NCBI GenBank assembly: GCA_946482545.1
Contig: CAMLRX010000034.1
Span: 1-39,411 of the forward strand
Length of the DNA stretch: 39,411 bases
Source: an uncultured Flavihumibacter sp.
GTDB taxonomy: Bacteria; Bacteroidota; Bacteroidia; Chitinophagales; Chitinophagaceae
Reading direction: 5' to 3'
Part shown: in pieces, positions 16,842-26,053 of the stretch
Numbering within the stretch: the first letter of the stretch is position 1
Layout of the letters: each line of letters starts with the position of its first letter
Translations under genes and position numbers: made by a program
Notes under the pieces: generated by a model
The model's database searches: none
Seen by the model: only the letters and a program-made list of their open reading frames with translations
Told to the model about the DNA's origin: nothing

Positions 16842-16872
16842 CAAACCTACGTTAAATGGTCTTCCCTGCAAA
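16842..16872 (-). promoter_or_regulatory. Promoter of mqnA (-33 TTTG, 19 nt, -7 TAGGTTTG)
   Basis: On the minus strand TTTG (16872-16869), a spacer of exactly 19 nt and TAGGTTTG (16849-16842) match the Bacteroidota housekeeping promoter fully. It is one of the two best promoters in the window and fixes the mqnA start downstream of it, at TTG 16823. Confidence 0.75.
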
Positions 16873-16924
16873 GGATGGGGACGTTTCCGCAGGGATCACG
16901 CAACAAAATAAAAGGTAACAATAC

Positions 16925-18271
16925 ATGGAATTGAATGCTCTTTCCGCCATCTCCCCCATTGATGGCCGCTATCGTGGTCAGGTGCAGCACCTGGATGAAT
17001 ATTTCTCCGAATACGCCCTCATGAAATACCGGGTGCTGGTGGAAATTGAATACCTCCTCTTCCTCGGCGAAAAAAAGATCGTGAAACTGCCCGCCAAAGT
17101 AAAGGCACACCTGCGGAAAGTAGCGGAAGAATTCGATTTTGCCGCCGCACAACAGATCAAAGACATCGAAAAGATCACCAACCACGATGTGAAAGCCGTG
17201 GAATACTTCCTGAAAGCCAGGCTCGACGAAGTAGAAGCTGGTGACGTAAAAGAATGGATCCATTTCGGACTTACCTCTCAGGACATCAACAATACCTCCA
17301 TCCCGCTTTCCTGGAAGAACGCGGTGGAACACGAATACCTCCCTGCCCTGCTGAACCTCCAGCACAAACTGCACGATTTCGCCAACGATTGGAAAAATGT
17401 GCCCATGCTCGCCCGCACACACGGCCAGCCTGCCTCACCCACCCGCCTTGGCAAGGAATTCATGGTTTTCGTGGAAAGACTGGAAGGACAGGTTGAACTG
17501 TTCACCCATATTCCTTTCGCGGCCAAGTTCGGCGGCGCTACCGGTAATTTCAACGCACACCATGTGGCTTTCCCAAAAAAGAACTGGATCACCTTCGGCA
17601 ACGAATTCGTGAATGATATACTGGGTTTGCACCGGATGCAGTTCACCACCCAGATCGAACATTACGATAATATGGCCGCTCATTTCGATGCCATGAAACG
17701 CATCAACAATATATTGATCGACCTGTGCCGTGATATCTGGACCTACATCTCCATGGATTACTTCAAACAACAAACCAAAAAAGGAGAAGTAGGTTCTTCG
17801 GCTATGCCGCACAAGGTGAACCCGATCGACTTCGAAAATGCGGAAGGCAATCTCGGTATCGCCAACGCATTACTGGAACACCTCGCCGCGAAACTGCCCG
17901 TGTCCCGCCTGCAGCGCGACCTCACCGATTCCACTGTACTCCGCAACCTCGGCGTACCGTTCTCCCATATCATCATCGCCATCAAAGCAATCGAAAAAGG
18001 ATTGGGTAAACTCCTGCTGAACGAGAAAAAACTTCATTCCGACCTGGAAGACAACTGGGCCGTAGTAGCAGAAGCCATCCAAACCATCCTCAGAAGGGAG
18101 AACTATCCCAAACCATACGAGGCACTGAAAGAACTTACCCGCGGAAAAGCGCATATCGATAAGAAAGCGATCCACAGTTTTATCACAACGTTGAAGGTTT
18201 CAGGTGAAGTGAAGAAAGAACTGAAAGCGATTACGCCACAGAATTATTTGGGCGTAGTGGGAGAGTTTTAA
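16925..18271 (+). CDS. purB: Adenylosuccinate lyase
   Basis: A 448-residue enzyme of the fumarase/aspartase superfamily that cleaves SAICAR and adenylosuccinate to release fumarate in purine synthesis. SPIDGRYRGQV near the N terminus, GLTSQDINN, TRTHGQPASPT and the mobile-loop signature GEVGSSAMPHKVNPIDFEN are all present; the catalytic serine is in the SSAMPHK loop. Length and the N-terminal sequence fit the E. coli-type subfamily. It is transcribed divergently from mqnA and converges on prfC. Confidence 0.95.
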   Translation: MELNALSAISPIDGRYRGQVQHLDEYFSEYALMKYRVLVEIEYLLFLGEKKIVKLPAKVKAHLRKVAEEFDFAAAQQIKDIEKITNHDVKAVEYFLKARLDEVEAGDVKEWIHFGLTSQDINNTSIPLSWKNAVEHEYLPALLNLQHKLHDFANDWKNVPMLARTHGQPASPTRLGKEFMVFVERLEGQVELFTHIPFAAKFGGATGNFNAHHVAFPKKNWITFGNEFVNDILGLHRMQFTTQIEHYDNMAAHFDAMKRINNILIDLCRDIWTYISMDYFKQQTKKGEVGSSAMPHKVNPIDFENAEGNLGIANALLEHLAAKLPVSRLQRDLTDSTVLRNLGVPFSHIIIAIKAIEKGLGKLLLNEKKLHSDLEDNWAVVAEAIQTILRRENYPKPYEALKELTRGKAHIDKKAIHSFITTLKVSGEVKKELKAITPQNYLGVVGEF

Positions 18272-18576
18272 ATTTTGAATGATGAATTTTGAATGTTGGA
18301 TGCGTTGTAATTCAACATTCAAAATTCAATTCATGATCGGGATGGGCATGCTTCAGAACGAAAAGAGACATTGAGAATAGCGCAGGCCAAAAGCAGATTT
18401 TTGCGTTTCTTCCCTTTTCAATAAGGGGGTTATATTTCAATATTCAAAATATAACTCTTAGGGGAAAGCAGGGTTGATTCGTTCTAAACAATAGGCCACC
18501 AAAACCACAAAACAGCTATTTTAGATTTAAAATCTCAAGCATTTCCATTCATCATTCAAAATTCATCATCCAAAAT
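18271..18576 (+). repeat. Inverted ATTTTGR-type repeat block B filling the purB-prfC gap
   Basis: The 304-nt space between the convergent purB and prfC genes is bounded by inverted arms at 18271-18302 and 18545-18576, each abutting a stop codon and made of units such as TTTTGAATGATGAATT and their complements. Inside the left end is a perfect 16-bp inverted repeat (18283-18298 with 18313-18328). The core (18330-18540) holds a short inverted repeat around GTTATATTT / AAATATAAC near 18430-18455 and no gene that I can see. Confidence 0.7.
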
Positions 18577-20162
18577 TACTTGTGTACTTCACTCGTAAAA
18601 TGAAACTCAATATCCGGATTATTGGTTCGTTCCGTATTCAGGAACCACTCACTCTGCGCGAGATAAACCAGGTGCCCGTCCTTATCTTCCGCTACGTTAT
18701 TTGATTTGAAGCGGGTAAATTCGTTCAGTTTATTCTTATCATTGGAGGTGATCCAGCAGGCTTTGTAATAAGGCAGGGTCCTGAATTCGCAGGATGCGCC
18801 ATACTCCTGAAGCAGGCGGTATTGAATCACTTCAAATTGGAGGTCACCTACGCAACCGATGATCTTCTTGTTGCCCCCGAACTGGGTAAACAACTGGGCC
18901 ACCCCTTCGTCCGTAAGCTGCATAATGCCTTTTTCGAGTTGTTTGGTCTTCATCGGATCCTTGTTCACCAGTTCCTTGAAAATTTCCGGTGAGAAAGTGG
19001 GGATGCCGGTGAAATAAAAGTCTTCACCTTCGGTAAGTGTGTCGCCGATTTTGAAGTTCCCGGTATCGAACAGACCAATTACATCTCCGGGGTAAGCTTC
19101 TTCGATCACATCTTTATCGCGGGCGAGAAAACTATAGGGGTTACTGAAACGCACATCTTTGTCGAGGCGCACATGGTGGTAAAATTTATTGCGTTCGAAC
19201 CTGCCGGAACACACCCGGAGAAACGCGATCCTGTCGCGGTGCTTTGGGTCCAGGTTAGCGTGTATCTTGAAAATAAAGCCACTGAATTTGTCTTCGTTTA
19301 CATCAATTACTCTTTTGGATGTTTCTCTGCTGCGCGGTATGGGCGCGATGCGGATAAAGGTATCCAGCATTTCTTTTACTCCGAAGTTGTTTACGGCACT
19401 GCCGAAGAAGACGGGGGCCACTTTTCCTGCGAGATAGTCTTCCACATTCAGTTCTCCATGCACGCCATCCACCAGTTCAACATCTTCCCGGAGAATTTCC
19501 GCGTCGCGGTCCCCGAGTTTCTGGTCCACCACTTCATCGGCGAGATCAGAAATATGAAGTGAATCTTCTTCTGCCGCCTTTGTATTGGCGGTAAAAAGCA
19601 GCAGGTTTTTATCGTAAAGGTTGTAAACGCCTTTAAAGTCTTTTCCGCTGTTGATGGGCCAGGTAAGGGGGTGCAGACTGATGCTCAGTTCTTTTTCGAT
19701 TTCTTCCAGCAGGTCGAAGCGGTTCTTACCGTCCCGGTCCATTTTGTTGATGAATACGATTACGGGGGTATCTCTCATGCGACAAACCTCCATCAGCCGG
19801 CGGGTTTGCGCTTCCACCCCGTTCACACTGTCCACGACAAGAATAACGCTATCTACGGCAGTAAGCGTGCGGTAAGTATCTTCGGCAAAGTCTTTGTGGC
19901 CGGGCGTATCGAGCAGGTTTACCAGGCATCCTTTGTATTCGAAGGTCATTACGGAAGTAGCCACCGAGATACCTCTCTGGCGCTCGATCTCCATAAAATC
20001 ACTCGCCGCATGCTTTTTGATCTTATTGCTTTTAACGGCACCCGCGGTTTGAATGGCACCTCCAAACAGGAGGAATTTCTCCGTAAGCGTTGTTTTACCC
20101 GCATCCGGGTGAGATATGATGGCGAATGATCTTCTGCGCTTTATTTCCTGCTCGTATTTCAT
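18576..20162 (-). CDS. prfC: Peptide chain release factor 3
   Basis: A 528-residue translational GTPase that recycles RF1/RF2 from the ribosome after peptide release. The G1 motif is HPDAGKTT at residues 18-25, followed by G2 within [13 protein letters not shown]3 [16 protein letters not shown] and G4 NKMDRDG; the RF3-specific middle and C-terminal domains follow ([41 protein letters not shown]). Length is typical. A TACCTTTG box lies just upstream of the ATG. Confidence 0.95.
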   Translation of the reverse strand: MKYEQEIKRRRSFAIISHPDAGKTTLTEKFLLFGGAIQTAGAVKSNKIKKHAASDFMEIERQRGISVATSVMTFEYKGCLVNLLDTPGHKDFAEDTYRTLTAVDSVILVVDSVNGVEAQTRRLMEVCRMRDTPVIVFINKMDRDGKNRFDLLEEIEKELSISLHPLTWPINSGKDFKGVYNLYDKNLLLFTANTKAAEEDSLHISDLADEVVDQKLGDRDAEILREDVELVDGVHGELNVEDYLAGKVAPVFFGSAVNNFGVKEMLDTFIRIAPIPRSRETSKRVIDVNEDKFSGFIFKIHANLDPKHRDRIAFLRVCSGRFERNKFYHHVRLDKDVRFSNPYSFLARDKDVIEEAYPGDVIGLFDTGNFKIGDTLTEGEDFYFTGIPTFSPEIFKELVNKDPMKTKQLEKGIMQLTDEGVAQLFTQFGGNKKIIGCVGDLQFEVIQYRLLQEYGASCEFRTLPYYKACWITSNDKNKLNEFTRFKSNNVAEDKDGHLVYLAQSEWFLNTERTNNPDIEFHFTSEVHK

Positions 20163-20187
20163 GAAAGCCCTTGTTTATCTGGAGGCG

Positions 20188-20195
20188 CAAAGGTA
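20188..20195 (-). promoter_or_regulatory. Candidate -7 promoter element of prfC
   Basis: On the minus strand TACCTTTG is an exact TAnnTTTG match 25 nt before the ATG at 20162. No TTTG is seen at the -33 distance. Confidence 0.45.
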
Positions 20196-20241
20196 TGCTT
20201 TTCTACGGTAGGAAGCGGTGCAGCAGTGAAAATCCGGCCGT

Positions 20242-21117
20242 TTATCCGGGGATTATACGGACCTGCCAGCCCCGTGAAAAAACGTGTCCCGGCTCCAACT
20301 TTTCGATCCCTTCTTTTGCAGCGATTTCGCCTCCGGCGTTCCAGGCATCCGCGATACCGCACCAGGGTTCGATACATACAAAATCAGCATTTTTCGCAGC
20401 CCAGATGCCGAGAAAAGGAAAGTCTTTCCAGCTCACCTCCAATCCTGGACCCCCTTTGGCGGCCCGGATGGTGATGGACTCAGAAGGAAACTGCTTAAAA
20501 ACCAGTGCATCTTTTTCAAACAATTCATGGGAAAGCGGAAGTTTTTCCTTTTGTTCCAACAGCGAAACAGGTGTTTCAGCAATCAGGCCATCGGGCGTAA
20601 TGGGCCAGCGTGAGGCCGTAATCTCTCTATTAAAGAAAAGCTCGTAATCTGTATAGGTGGTTTCCGGCAGGAATGGTACGGCAAATGCCGGATGTGCGCC
20701 TACGGAAAAAAACATGTTTTCCGCTCCGTTATTTTCTACCTCATATTGCACGAGCAGTGCATCGGCTTCGAGCTTGTATCTTATCCTGAAATGAAACCGG
20801 AACGGGTACACCTTCAGCGTATCCTCATCCGAAGAAAGCAATAAGCTGCATTCCTTATCTGAAGTATGTTCAACCGTGAAATCTTTATCCCGCGCAAAGC
20901 CGTGCCGGCTGAGTGAGTAGGTCTTGCCGTTGTGCGAAAAGCTATTTTCTCGCAATGTGCCAACAATGGGGAAAAGCACAGGAGAATACTTCCCCCAATA
21001 AGCAGCATCTCCACTCCACATAAAGTTGATCCCATCCACTATTGAAAACAGTTCCTGTAATTCCGCGCCTTTCTCCGCTATTTTCACCCTGAGTCTACCG
21101 TTATCCAACGTAACCAT
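20242..21117 (-). CDS. Aldose 1-epimerase family protein
   Basis: A 291-residue beta-sandwich protein of the galactose mutarotase superfamily, which interconverts sugar anomers (or hexose 6-phosphates in YeaD-type members). The catalytic histidine is in FFSVGAHPAFAVPF and the catalytic glutamate in FVCIEPWCGIADAWN; RENSFSHNGKTYSLSRHGFARDKD carries the substrate-side Arg and His. The pattern most resembles the LacX-like branch. It stands alone on the minus strand, 79 nt upstream of prfC, so the two may be read through; the sugar substrate is not predictable. Confidence 0.87.
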   Translation of the reverse strand: MVTLDNGRLRVKIAEKGAELQELFSIVDGINFMWSGDAAYWGKYSPVLFPIVGTLRENSFSHNGKTYSLSRHGFARDKDFTVEHTSDKECSLLLSSDEDTLKVYPFRFHFRIRYKLEADALLVQYEVENNGAENMFFSVGAHPAFAVPFLPETTYTDYELFFNREITASRWPITPDGLIAETPVSLLEQKEKLPLSHELFEKDALVFKQFPSESITIRAAKGGPGLEVSWKDFPFLGIWAAKNADFVCIEPWCGIADAWNAGGEIAAKEGIEKLEPGHVFSRGWQVRIIPG

Positions 21118-21228
21118 ATTCAGTTTTTTTCTTCCCGCAATGTAAAGAGATAATTTTTATGAACCATTCTTAGAAAGGGTTTGTTAACTTTCTGCTTCAA
21201 ATACTTTAAAAAACAACAAACTGATACA

Positions 21229-21759
21229 ATGAAAAGAATCTTTCAACGCGTTGCCACTGTAGTATTGGGTGCAGCTTTCGTTCTTTCGGCAACCTCCGCC
21301 AGTGCACAGCAGGACAAATCCAAACGCCCCAGTCCTCCGGCCACAGTTACGCAAACAGTAAAAGGAACCACCATCACTATTGATTACAGCCGCCCCTCTG
21401 TAAAAGGGAGAAATGTTTGGGAAGGCAATTTTGCTCCTTATGGAAAAGTATGGCGCACCGGCGCGAATGAAGCCACCATTTTTACCGTGGATAAAGACGT
21501 AAAAGTGAACGGAAAAACACTGCCCGCCGGCAAATATTCCCTCTTCACGATCCCTGGTGAAAAAGAGTGGACCATCATTTTCAATAAAACAGCCGAGCAA
21601 TGGGGCGCTTACAAATACGATTCCACTGCCGACCAATTGCGCGTGACCGCAAAACCCAAGGCCAACGCCATGACCGAACAATTCACCATCAACATCACCC
21701 CAAAAGGTGTGGTTGAACTGATGTGGGATAAAGTGAAAGTACCTTTTACAGTGAAATAA
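21229..21759 (+). CDS. DUF2911-domain exported protein
   Basis: A 176-residue secreted or periplasmic protein: signal peptide about 1-26 (ending SASAQ), then a DUF2911 domain spanning the rest, with TTITIDYSRPSVKGRNVW, APYGKVWRTGANEAT, LPAGKYSLFTIPGEKEWT and a final VELMWDKVKVPF strand. The function of the family is unknown. The ATG at 21229 is chosen because the signal peptide begins there; the in-frame TTG at 21181 overlaps a putative promoter area (TTTG at 21180-21183). A strong terminator follows at 21828-21870. Confidence 0.88.
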   Translation: MKRIFQRVATVVLGAAFVLSATSASAQQDKSKRPSPPATVTQTVKGTTITIDYSRPSVKGRNVWEGNFAPYGKVWRTGANEATIFTVDKDVKVNGKTLPAGKYSLFTIPGEKEWTIIFNKTAEQWGAYKYDSTADQLRVTAKPKANAMTEQFTINITPKGVVELMWDKVKVPFTVK

Positions 21760-21827
21760 AAATGAAGCGTGCGGATTGCGTTCAACTTGTATAACACGAT
21801 CCTCTAACGGTTACAATTTCTTTAAAG

Positions 21828-21870
21828 AAAAAAGCTCCTAAGAAGTAAACCACTTTTTAGGAGCTTTTTT
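21828..21870 (+). terminator. Strong intrinsic terminator after the DUF2911 gene
   Basis: A 19-bp stem with one G-U pair (21828-21846 with 21852-21870), a 5-nt loop, and A-run/T-run flanks. It would also work on the minus strand. Confidence 0.85.
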
Positions 21871-22143
21871 ATTGCTGGAAGAATATGATAGATAAAAGGA
21901 ATTAGCAGCTTTTTCGGCACTTCTCTGTTATCACTCCAGAACAAGAAGTGTATGAACTGGCCGTAAAAACAAGTTGAGGTAAACGGCTGGTTGGCATGAC
22001 GCAACTACTCCGTTATCAAGGTGGTTTATGATAAGAGACTGAAGTTATAAGACAAGTTTAGAGCACTTGTAAGTCGGGCGCACCTTTAACTTAAACCCCA
22101 GAACAAGCGCCCCTCTCCCCCGGAGAGGGGTTGGGATGAGGCT
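21871..22143. other. Intergenic stretch with no recognisable gene
   Basis: Between the terminator and the PRTase stop there is no coding frame that I would support. Short broken frames on the plus strand (for example around 21930-22050) could be remnants of a gene but match nothing I know. The right end holds a REP-like palindrome (22110-22130). Confidence 0.5.
22110..22130. repeat. REP-like palindrome
   Basis: CCCCTCTCC (22110-22118), CCC loop, GGAGAGGGG (22122-22130), followed by TTGGGATGAGGC. I recall near-identical CCCCTCTCC...GGAGAGGGG-TTGGG-TGAGG elements scattered between genes in many Bacteroidota genomes. It lies 13 nt after the PRTase stop on the minus strand but has no T-run, so it is not a standard intrinsic terminator. 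Confidence 0.6.
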
Positions 22144-22650
22144 TCACACCAGATATGCTCCCGTTACCCTATCCCCTTCCACCTCCACAAAAATATGTTC
22201 CTGTAAAGTAGTGGAGAGTGAAAGACCTACATAATCCGTATGCACAGGAAATTTCTTGTGTGTTCTTTCTACCAGCGCCAGGGTCTGAATACTTTCAGGA
22301 TGGAATTCCAGCAGTGGTTTCAACGCGTACAACATCGTTTTTCCACTATTGGCCACATCGTCTACCAGCACAATGGTTTTACCGTTAAAATCACCGGCAT
22401 CGCTCCAGGTAATAACACCGGGGTGCCGCTTGTCCAGTTCCACTTCCAGCACCTGTACCGGTGCCGGATAAATCTGTTGTAAAAGGTGCTGCAAAGAGCG
22501 GGCAATCACCACGCCGTTGTCGCGGATGCCTGCCAGGATGAGTGTCGGCGGGGTTTCCGTCATATTCCTTTCTGCAATTTCATAGGCCATCCGCTGTATC
22601 TTTCTTCCGGCTTCTTCTTTATTTAGAATGTATTTTTTCTGTTCCGACAT
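22144..22650 (-). CDS. Phosphoribosyltransferase, PyrR-like
   Basis: A 168-residue type I phosphoribosyltransferase. The PRPP-binding signature IVLVDDVANSGKTM (about 101-114) is clear, preceded by ILAGIRDNGVVIARSL. In Bacteroidota this family is often annotated PyrR (uracil phosphoribosyltransferase or pyrimidine-operon attenuator), but no RNA-binding function can be deduced here and no pyrimidine genes are adjacent. It is divergent from the Fe-S protein gene. Confidence 0.85.
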   Translation of the reverse strand: MSEQKKYILNKEEAGRKIQRMAYEIAERNMTETPPTLILAGIRDNGVVIARSLQHLLQQIYPAPVQVLEVELDKRHPGVITWSDAGDFNGKTIVLVDDVANSGKTMLYALKPLLEFHPESIQTLALVERTHKKFPVHTDYVGLSLSTTLQEHIFVEVEGDRVTGAYLV

Positions 22651-22749
22651 AAAACAATAGCGCTTATTTGGTCGTAAATTAATAAGACTTAGCTATTTAA
22701 CCATCGAAACAGGCAAAACTCTTATCTTAGTGGCGTACAACTGCTTATT

Positions 22750-24072
22750 ATGTCGATTCTACCGCAGATACTTTTCGTGGCGGCTGCAGCTGCGGCCATC
22801 TTTCTTTTCGCAGGCAAGGCGAAACAAATTCGTCGTAACATCCTATTGGGAAAAGATGAAACACTTACCGATAACCCGGCAGCGCGCTGGCGCAACCTGT
22901 TGTTACTGGCATTCGGGCAGAAGAAGATGTTCAGAAATCCTACCGTAGCCGTCCTGCACTTCGTCATCTACGCGGGTTTCGTGATCATCAACATTGAAGT
23001 ACTGGAAATATTCCTGGATGGCATTTTCGGCACACACCGGCTTTTCGCGCCGTACCTGGGTGGCTTCTATAATTTCCTCATCAACTTCTTCGAAGTACTG
23101 GCTTTGGGTGTACTGATCGTATGCGTCGTTTTCCTGGTCAGAAGAAATGTCTTGAACATCCGCCGATTCAGGAAGAAAGAACTGGATGGCTGGCCCCGTT
23201 CCGATGCGAATTACATTCTCATTACTGAGATCGTGCTGATGAGCCTGTTCCTTACCATGAATGCCGCCGACACCCTGCTGCAACAACGCGGTGCGCCACA
23301 TTACAGTGAATTCCTTACCGGCAACTTCGTGGTATCGTCGCTGTTACAACCTCTGTTTTCCGGCCTTTCCGACAGTGCACTGATCGGGCTTGAACGTTCC
23401 TGCTGGTGGTTGCACATCCTGGGTATCTTCGCATTCCTGAACTATCTTCCCTATTCCAAGCACCTGCACATCATACTCGCGTTCCCAAATGCGTATTACG
23501 CAAGGCTCGCACCTCAGGGGCACATGAACAATATGCCTTCCATTCAACAGGAAGTACTGTTTGCCATGCAACCGGAAATGGCTTCACAGGCCGGTGACGC
23601 GCCGCCACCCGCGAAGTTCGGCGCTAGGGATGTAATGGACCTCAGTTGGCGCAACCTGCTGGATGCCTACTCCTGCACCGAATGCGGCCGCTGCTCCGCG
23701 GCATGCCCCGCCAATACTACCGGCAAACTGCTTTCTCCCAGGAAGATCATGATGGATACCCGCGACAGGCTGGAAGAAGTAGGAAAGAACATTGACGCAA
23801 ACAAAGGTAGCTTTCAGGACGATGGCAAAAGTCTGCTGCACAATTATATTACCACGGAAGAACTCCGGGCATGCACTACCTGTAACGCCTGCGTGGAAGA
23901 ATGTCCCGTAAGCATCAATCCGCTGGAGATCATTCTTGAATTGCGCCGTTCCCTGGTAATGGAAGAAAGCAACGCGCCGCAGGAATGGAACATGATGTTC
24001 GGTAACATCGAAAACAATTTCGCTCCATGGAAATTCAGTCCCGATGACCGGGATGCATGGGCGAAAGGATAA
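22750..24072 (+). CDS. Membrane (Fe-S) electron-transfer protein, HdrC/NarI-like fusion
   Basis: A 440-residue protein with an N-terminal membrane part resembling NarI-type quinol-oxidising subunits (hydrophobic segments about 2-22, 72-92, 105-130, 155-172 and 218-236) and a C-terminal soluble region with two 4Fe-4S motifs: C309, C312, C315, C319 (CTECGRCSAACP) and C375, C378, C381, C385 (CTTCNACVEECP). It should pass electrons between the quinone pool and a soluble partner. Relatives usually sit next to a CCG-domain (HdrB-like) Fe-S protein; here the next gene is lysE on the opposite strand, so the partner must be elsewhere. Confidence 0.85.
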   Translation: MSILPQILFVAAAAAAIFLFAGKAKQIRRNILLGKDETLTDNPAARWRNLLLLAFGQKKMFRNPTVAVLHFVIYAGFVIINIEVLEIFLDGIFGTHRLFAPYLGGFYNFLINFFEVLALGVLIVCVVFLVRRNVLNIRRFRKKELDGWPRSDANYILITEIVLMSLFLTMNAADTLLQQRGAPHYSEFLTGNFVVSSLLQPLFSGLSDSALIGLERSCWWLHILGIFAFLNYLPYSKHLHIILAFPNAYYARLAPQGHMNNMPSIQQEVLFAMQPEMASQAGDAPPPAKFGARDVMDLSWRNLLDAYSCTECGRCSAACPANTTGKLLSPRKIMMDTRDRLEEVGKNIDANKGSFQDDGKSLLHNYITTEELRACTTCNACVEECPVSINPLEIILELRRSLVMEESNAPQEWNMMFGNIENNFAPWKFSPDDRDAWAKG

Positions 24073-24075
24073 CGC

Positions 24076-24711
24076 TTACAAGGATTTCTTCTTTACAAAA
24101 AACATCCTGTATGCCTGTATCATCGCAGTAACTGCAAATACGCCGCCAATGATCCAGTGCAAAGTGTTCTGGTTCGCGTTCAGTTTATCCACCATTAACC
24201 GGCCACCAAAAATAAATACGGAATTGCCGAACAAAGTCCCAAGGCCAATGCCCGCGATGTAGGTATTGTAAAAGGATTCTTTGGTTTGAAGGATATTCTT
24301 CCCAAACAGCACTGAACTCCATCCAAACCAGAAAGGTATCTGCACAGGATTCAATGCGCTCATGCTTACGCCCAGCCAGAAACGCGGCAGTGTGCTGCTC
24401 AGGATCACGTTTTTTTCCACCACCGGACTGGTAGCCGCCACAAAACTCGCCGCGGCCAAAACGAGGATAATCAGTAAAGTGGCCCATTCCAGCCAACGGA
24501 AAAGTTTCTCCTGTTTTCTTACCCAATCCATGGCCACCAACGACAGTCGAACGTAAATCATCTCCACCAGCAGTGCGCCCAATGCGAACATTAACGCAGG
24601 ACGCAACCCATCGGTAACCGAAATCTGCATCGCCGCGATATTAAGCGTACCCAACGGCAATGTGCCCAGGAAACTAATGAACAGACCATAGGAAAAAGCA
24701 CGGAACAACAT
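24076..24711 (-). CDS. LysE/RhtB-family transporter
   Basis: A 211-residue inner-membrane protein with about six helices. The N-terminal ISFLGTLPLGTLNIAAMQIS fits the start of LysE-type exporters (G-x-x-P-G-P in the family, here PLGTLN), and SALNPVQIPFWFGWS is the conserved NP.Q..FW segment. Such proteins export amino acids or similar small metabolites; the substrate is unknown. It follows lgt by 23 nt and is probably in the same operon. Confidence 0.82.
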   Translation of the reverse strand: MLFRAFSYGLFISFLGTLPLGTLNIAAMQISVTDGLRPALMFALGALLVEMIYVRLSLVAMDWVRKQEKLFRWLEWATLLIILVLAAASFVAATSPVVEKNVILSSTLPRFWLGVSMSALNPVQIPFWFGWSSVLFGKNILQTKESFYNTYIAGIGLGTLFGNSVFIFGGRLMVDKLNANQNTLHWIIGGVFAVTAMIQAYRMFFVKKKSL

Positions 24712-24734
24712 GGGCTTGAATTGAAACGTTCTGA

Positions 24735-25904
24735 TTACGCTTTGTGATCGGCCAGCGAAGGTTTGTACGTTTTTTTACGGATGATGTACAAGGCAATACC
24801 CGCAATCACCAACCCGGAGGAGATCAACTCCGCCTGCGTGGGATGGAAACCGAAAATATCGTAGGTGGTATTCACACGGATCTTTTCTATCAGGAAACGT
24901 TCTATCCCATTCAGTATAAGGTACACGGCGAACAGGGTTCCGGGCACTTTCAGTTTTGTGCGCATCAGCATGAGCGCAGCGAAAATCAGTAATCCCATCA
25001 CAGTTTCGTAGAAAGGTGTGGGGTAAACCGGGTTTGCGAGTTCGTTGCAATATTGTCCAACGCAACCGGGAATGGGTATGCCTTCACCGTTGACGTTATT
25101 GGGATAAGTATAACTCCAGATCCAGTCGGGCAACCAGGAATATGGATTGGGTGCTTTGTTAACAATGCCCCAGTCGCCATCTCCTGAAACCTGGCAACCA
25201 ATGCGACCCACAGCGTAGGCGAGCATCAGCCCGGGCGCTGCCGCATCGTTCAGGTGCCAGATGTTGATGTTGTTTTTACGGGCATAATACCAGATGGCTA
25301 CCGCAGCACAGATAAGTCCGCCGTAAAAAGTAAGACCGCTCGGGGAAAACAAGGCACCAATCGGATCCTGTATAAATTCACCCCAGTTCTCGAGGTTATG
25401 AAACACTTTGGCGCCGGCAAAACCAAATATTGCGGCGAAGATCACCAGGTCGCCAACCCTGTCGTGGGGCCAGATGCGTACCAGTCTTTCTTCGGGTTGT
25501 TTCAGTTTTTGTTTGTTCTTCTCCTGCCATTTGAAAAAAGCCAGGACAGCGCCAAGGAAAAGTCCCGAAAGCAAATGCCCCTGCGAGGAGAAAAGGTACT
25601 CCTGCGTATTCTCGGTAATGGCAGCATCTAAAAAGAGAGTTCCTAATAATTTATAACCGAAAAGAAATCCTATTATGAAGTTGAGCAGCAGTTCCCCGAT
25701 ACCAGCAGGTTTACCCACCACGATCTTTTCTTCTTTGGGATGAAGCAATCCCTCCCTTTCCTTCCGTTTTAATTCACGGGTAAGCACAACCGCCGCACCT
25801 ATAAAAGCCAGTGCCACAAAGAAGCCAAACGAATTCACAAAACGAAGGAATTTCCATTCCACACCAAACAGGTCCTTAAATGCAAAATATAGGTTGGGAT
25901 ACAT
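24735..25904 (-). CDS. lgt: Prolipoprotein diacylglyceryl transferase
   Basis: A 389-residue inner-membrane enzyme that transfers diacylglycerol from phosphatidylglycerol to the lipobox cysteine of prolipoproteins. The signature region is AYAVGRIGCQVSGDGDWG, with FSPSGLTFYGGLI before it and GIERFLIEKIRVN near the end. It is about 100 residues longer than the E. coli protein (291), because of an insert after the first helix (roughly residues 50-160) that carries two further hydrophobic segments. The ATG at 25904 (MYPNLYFAF) is chosen; the longer frame runs into a hairpin region. Confidence 0.93.
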   Translation of the reverse strand: MYPNLYFAFKDLFGVEWKFLRFVNSFGFFVALAFIGAAVVLTRELKRKEREGLLHPKEEKIVVGKPAGIGELLLNFIIGFLFGYKLLGTLFLDAAITENTQEYLFSSQGHLLSGLFLGAVLAFFKWQEKNKQKLKQPEERLVRIWPHDRVGDLVIFAAIFGFAGAKVFHNLENWGEFIQDPIGALFSPSGLTFYGGLICAAVAIWYYARKNNINIWHLNDAAAPGLMLAYAVGRIGCQVSGDGDWGIVNKAPNPYSWLPDWIWSYTYPNNVNGEGIPIPGCVGQYCNELANPVYPTPFYETVMGLLIFAALMLMRTKLKVPGTLFAVYLILNGIERFLIEKIRVNTTYDIFGFHPTQAELISSGLVIAGIALYIIRKKTYKPSLADHKA

Positions 25905-25992
25905 GAATGTTATTTGGTTAAGATTCAATTTACAATGATATAGAATAAACAGGAAGTGCGAAAACCGGGCATCATAAAATATTGCCCGGCAC

Positions 25993-26022
25993 AAAATAAA
26001 AACTCCTCCATGACTGGAGGAG
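25993..26022 (-). terminator. Intrinsic terminator of the bacilliredoxin gene
   Basis: On the minus strand CTCCTCCA (26022-26015), GTCA loop and TGGAGGAG (26010-26003) form a perfect 8-bp stem followed by TTTTTATTTT. A second inverted repeat (CCGGGCA / TGCCCGG, about 25963-25988) lies just beyond and may be part of the lgt leader. Confidence 0.85.
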
Positions 26023-26053
26023 CTCTGTATAGGAAACTTATTTACGGGTATAA

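Noticed and set aside
21822..22004. 60-codon minus-strand frame after the DUF2911 gene
   Set aside because: Its 3' end lies inside a strong terminator stem and it has no recognisable motif.
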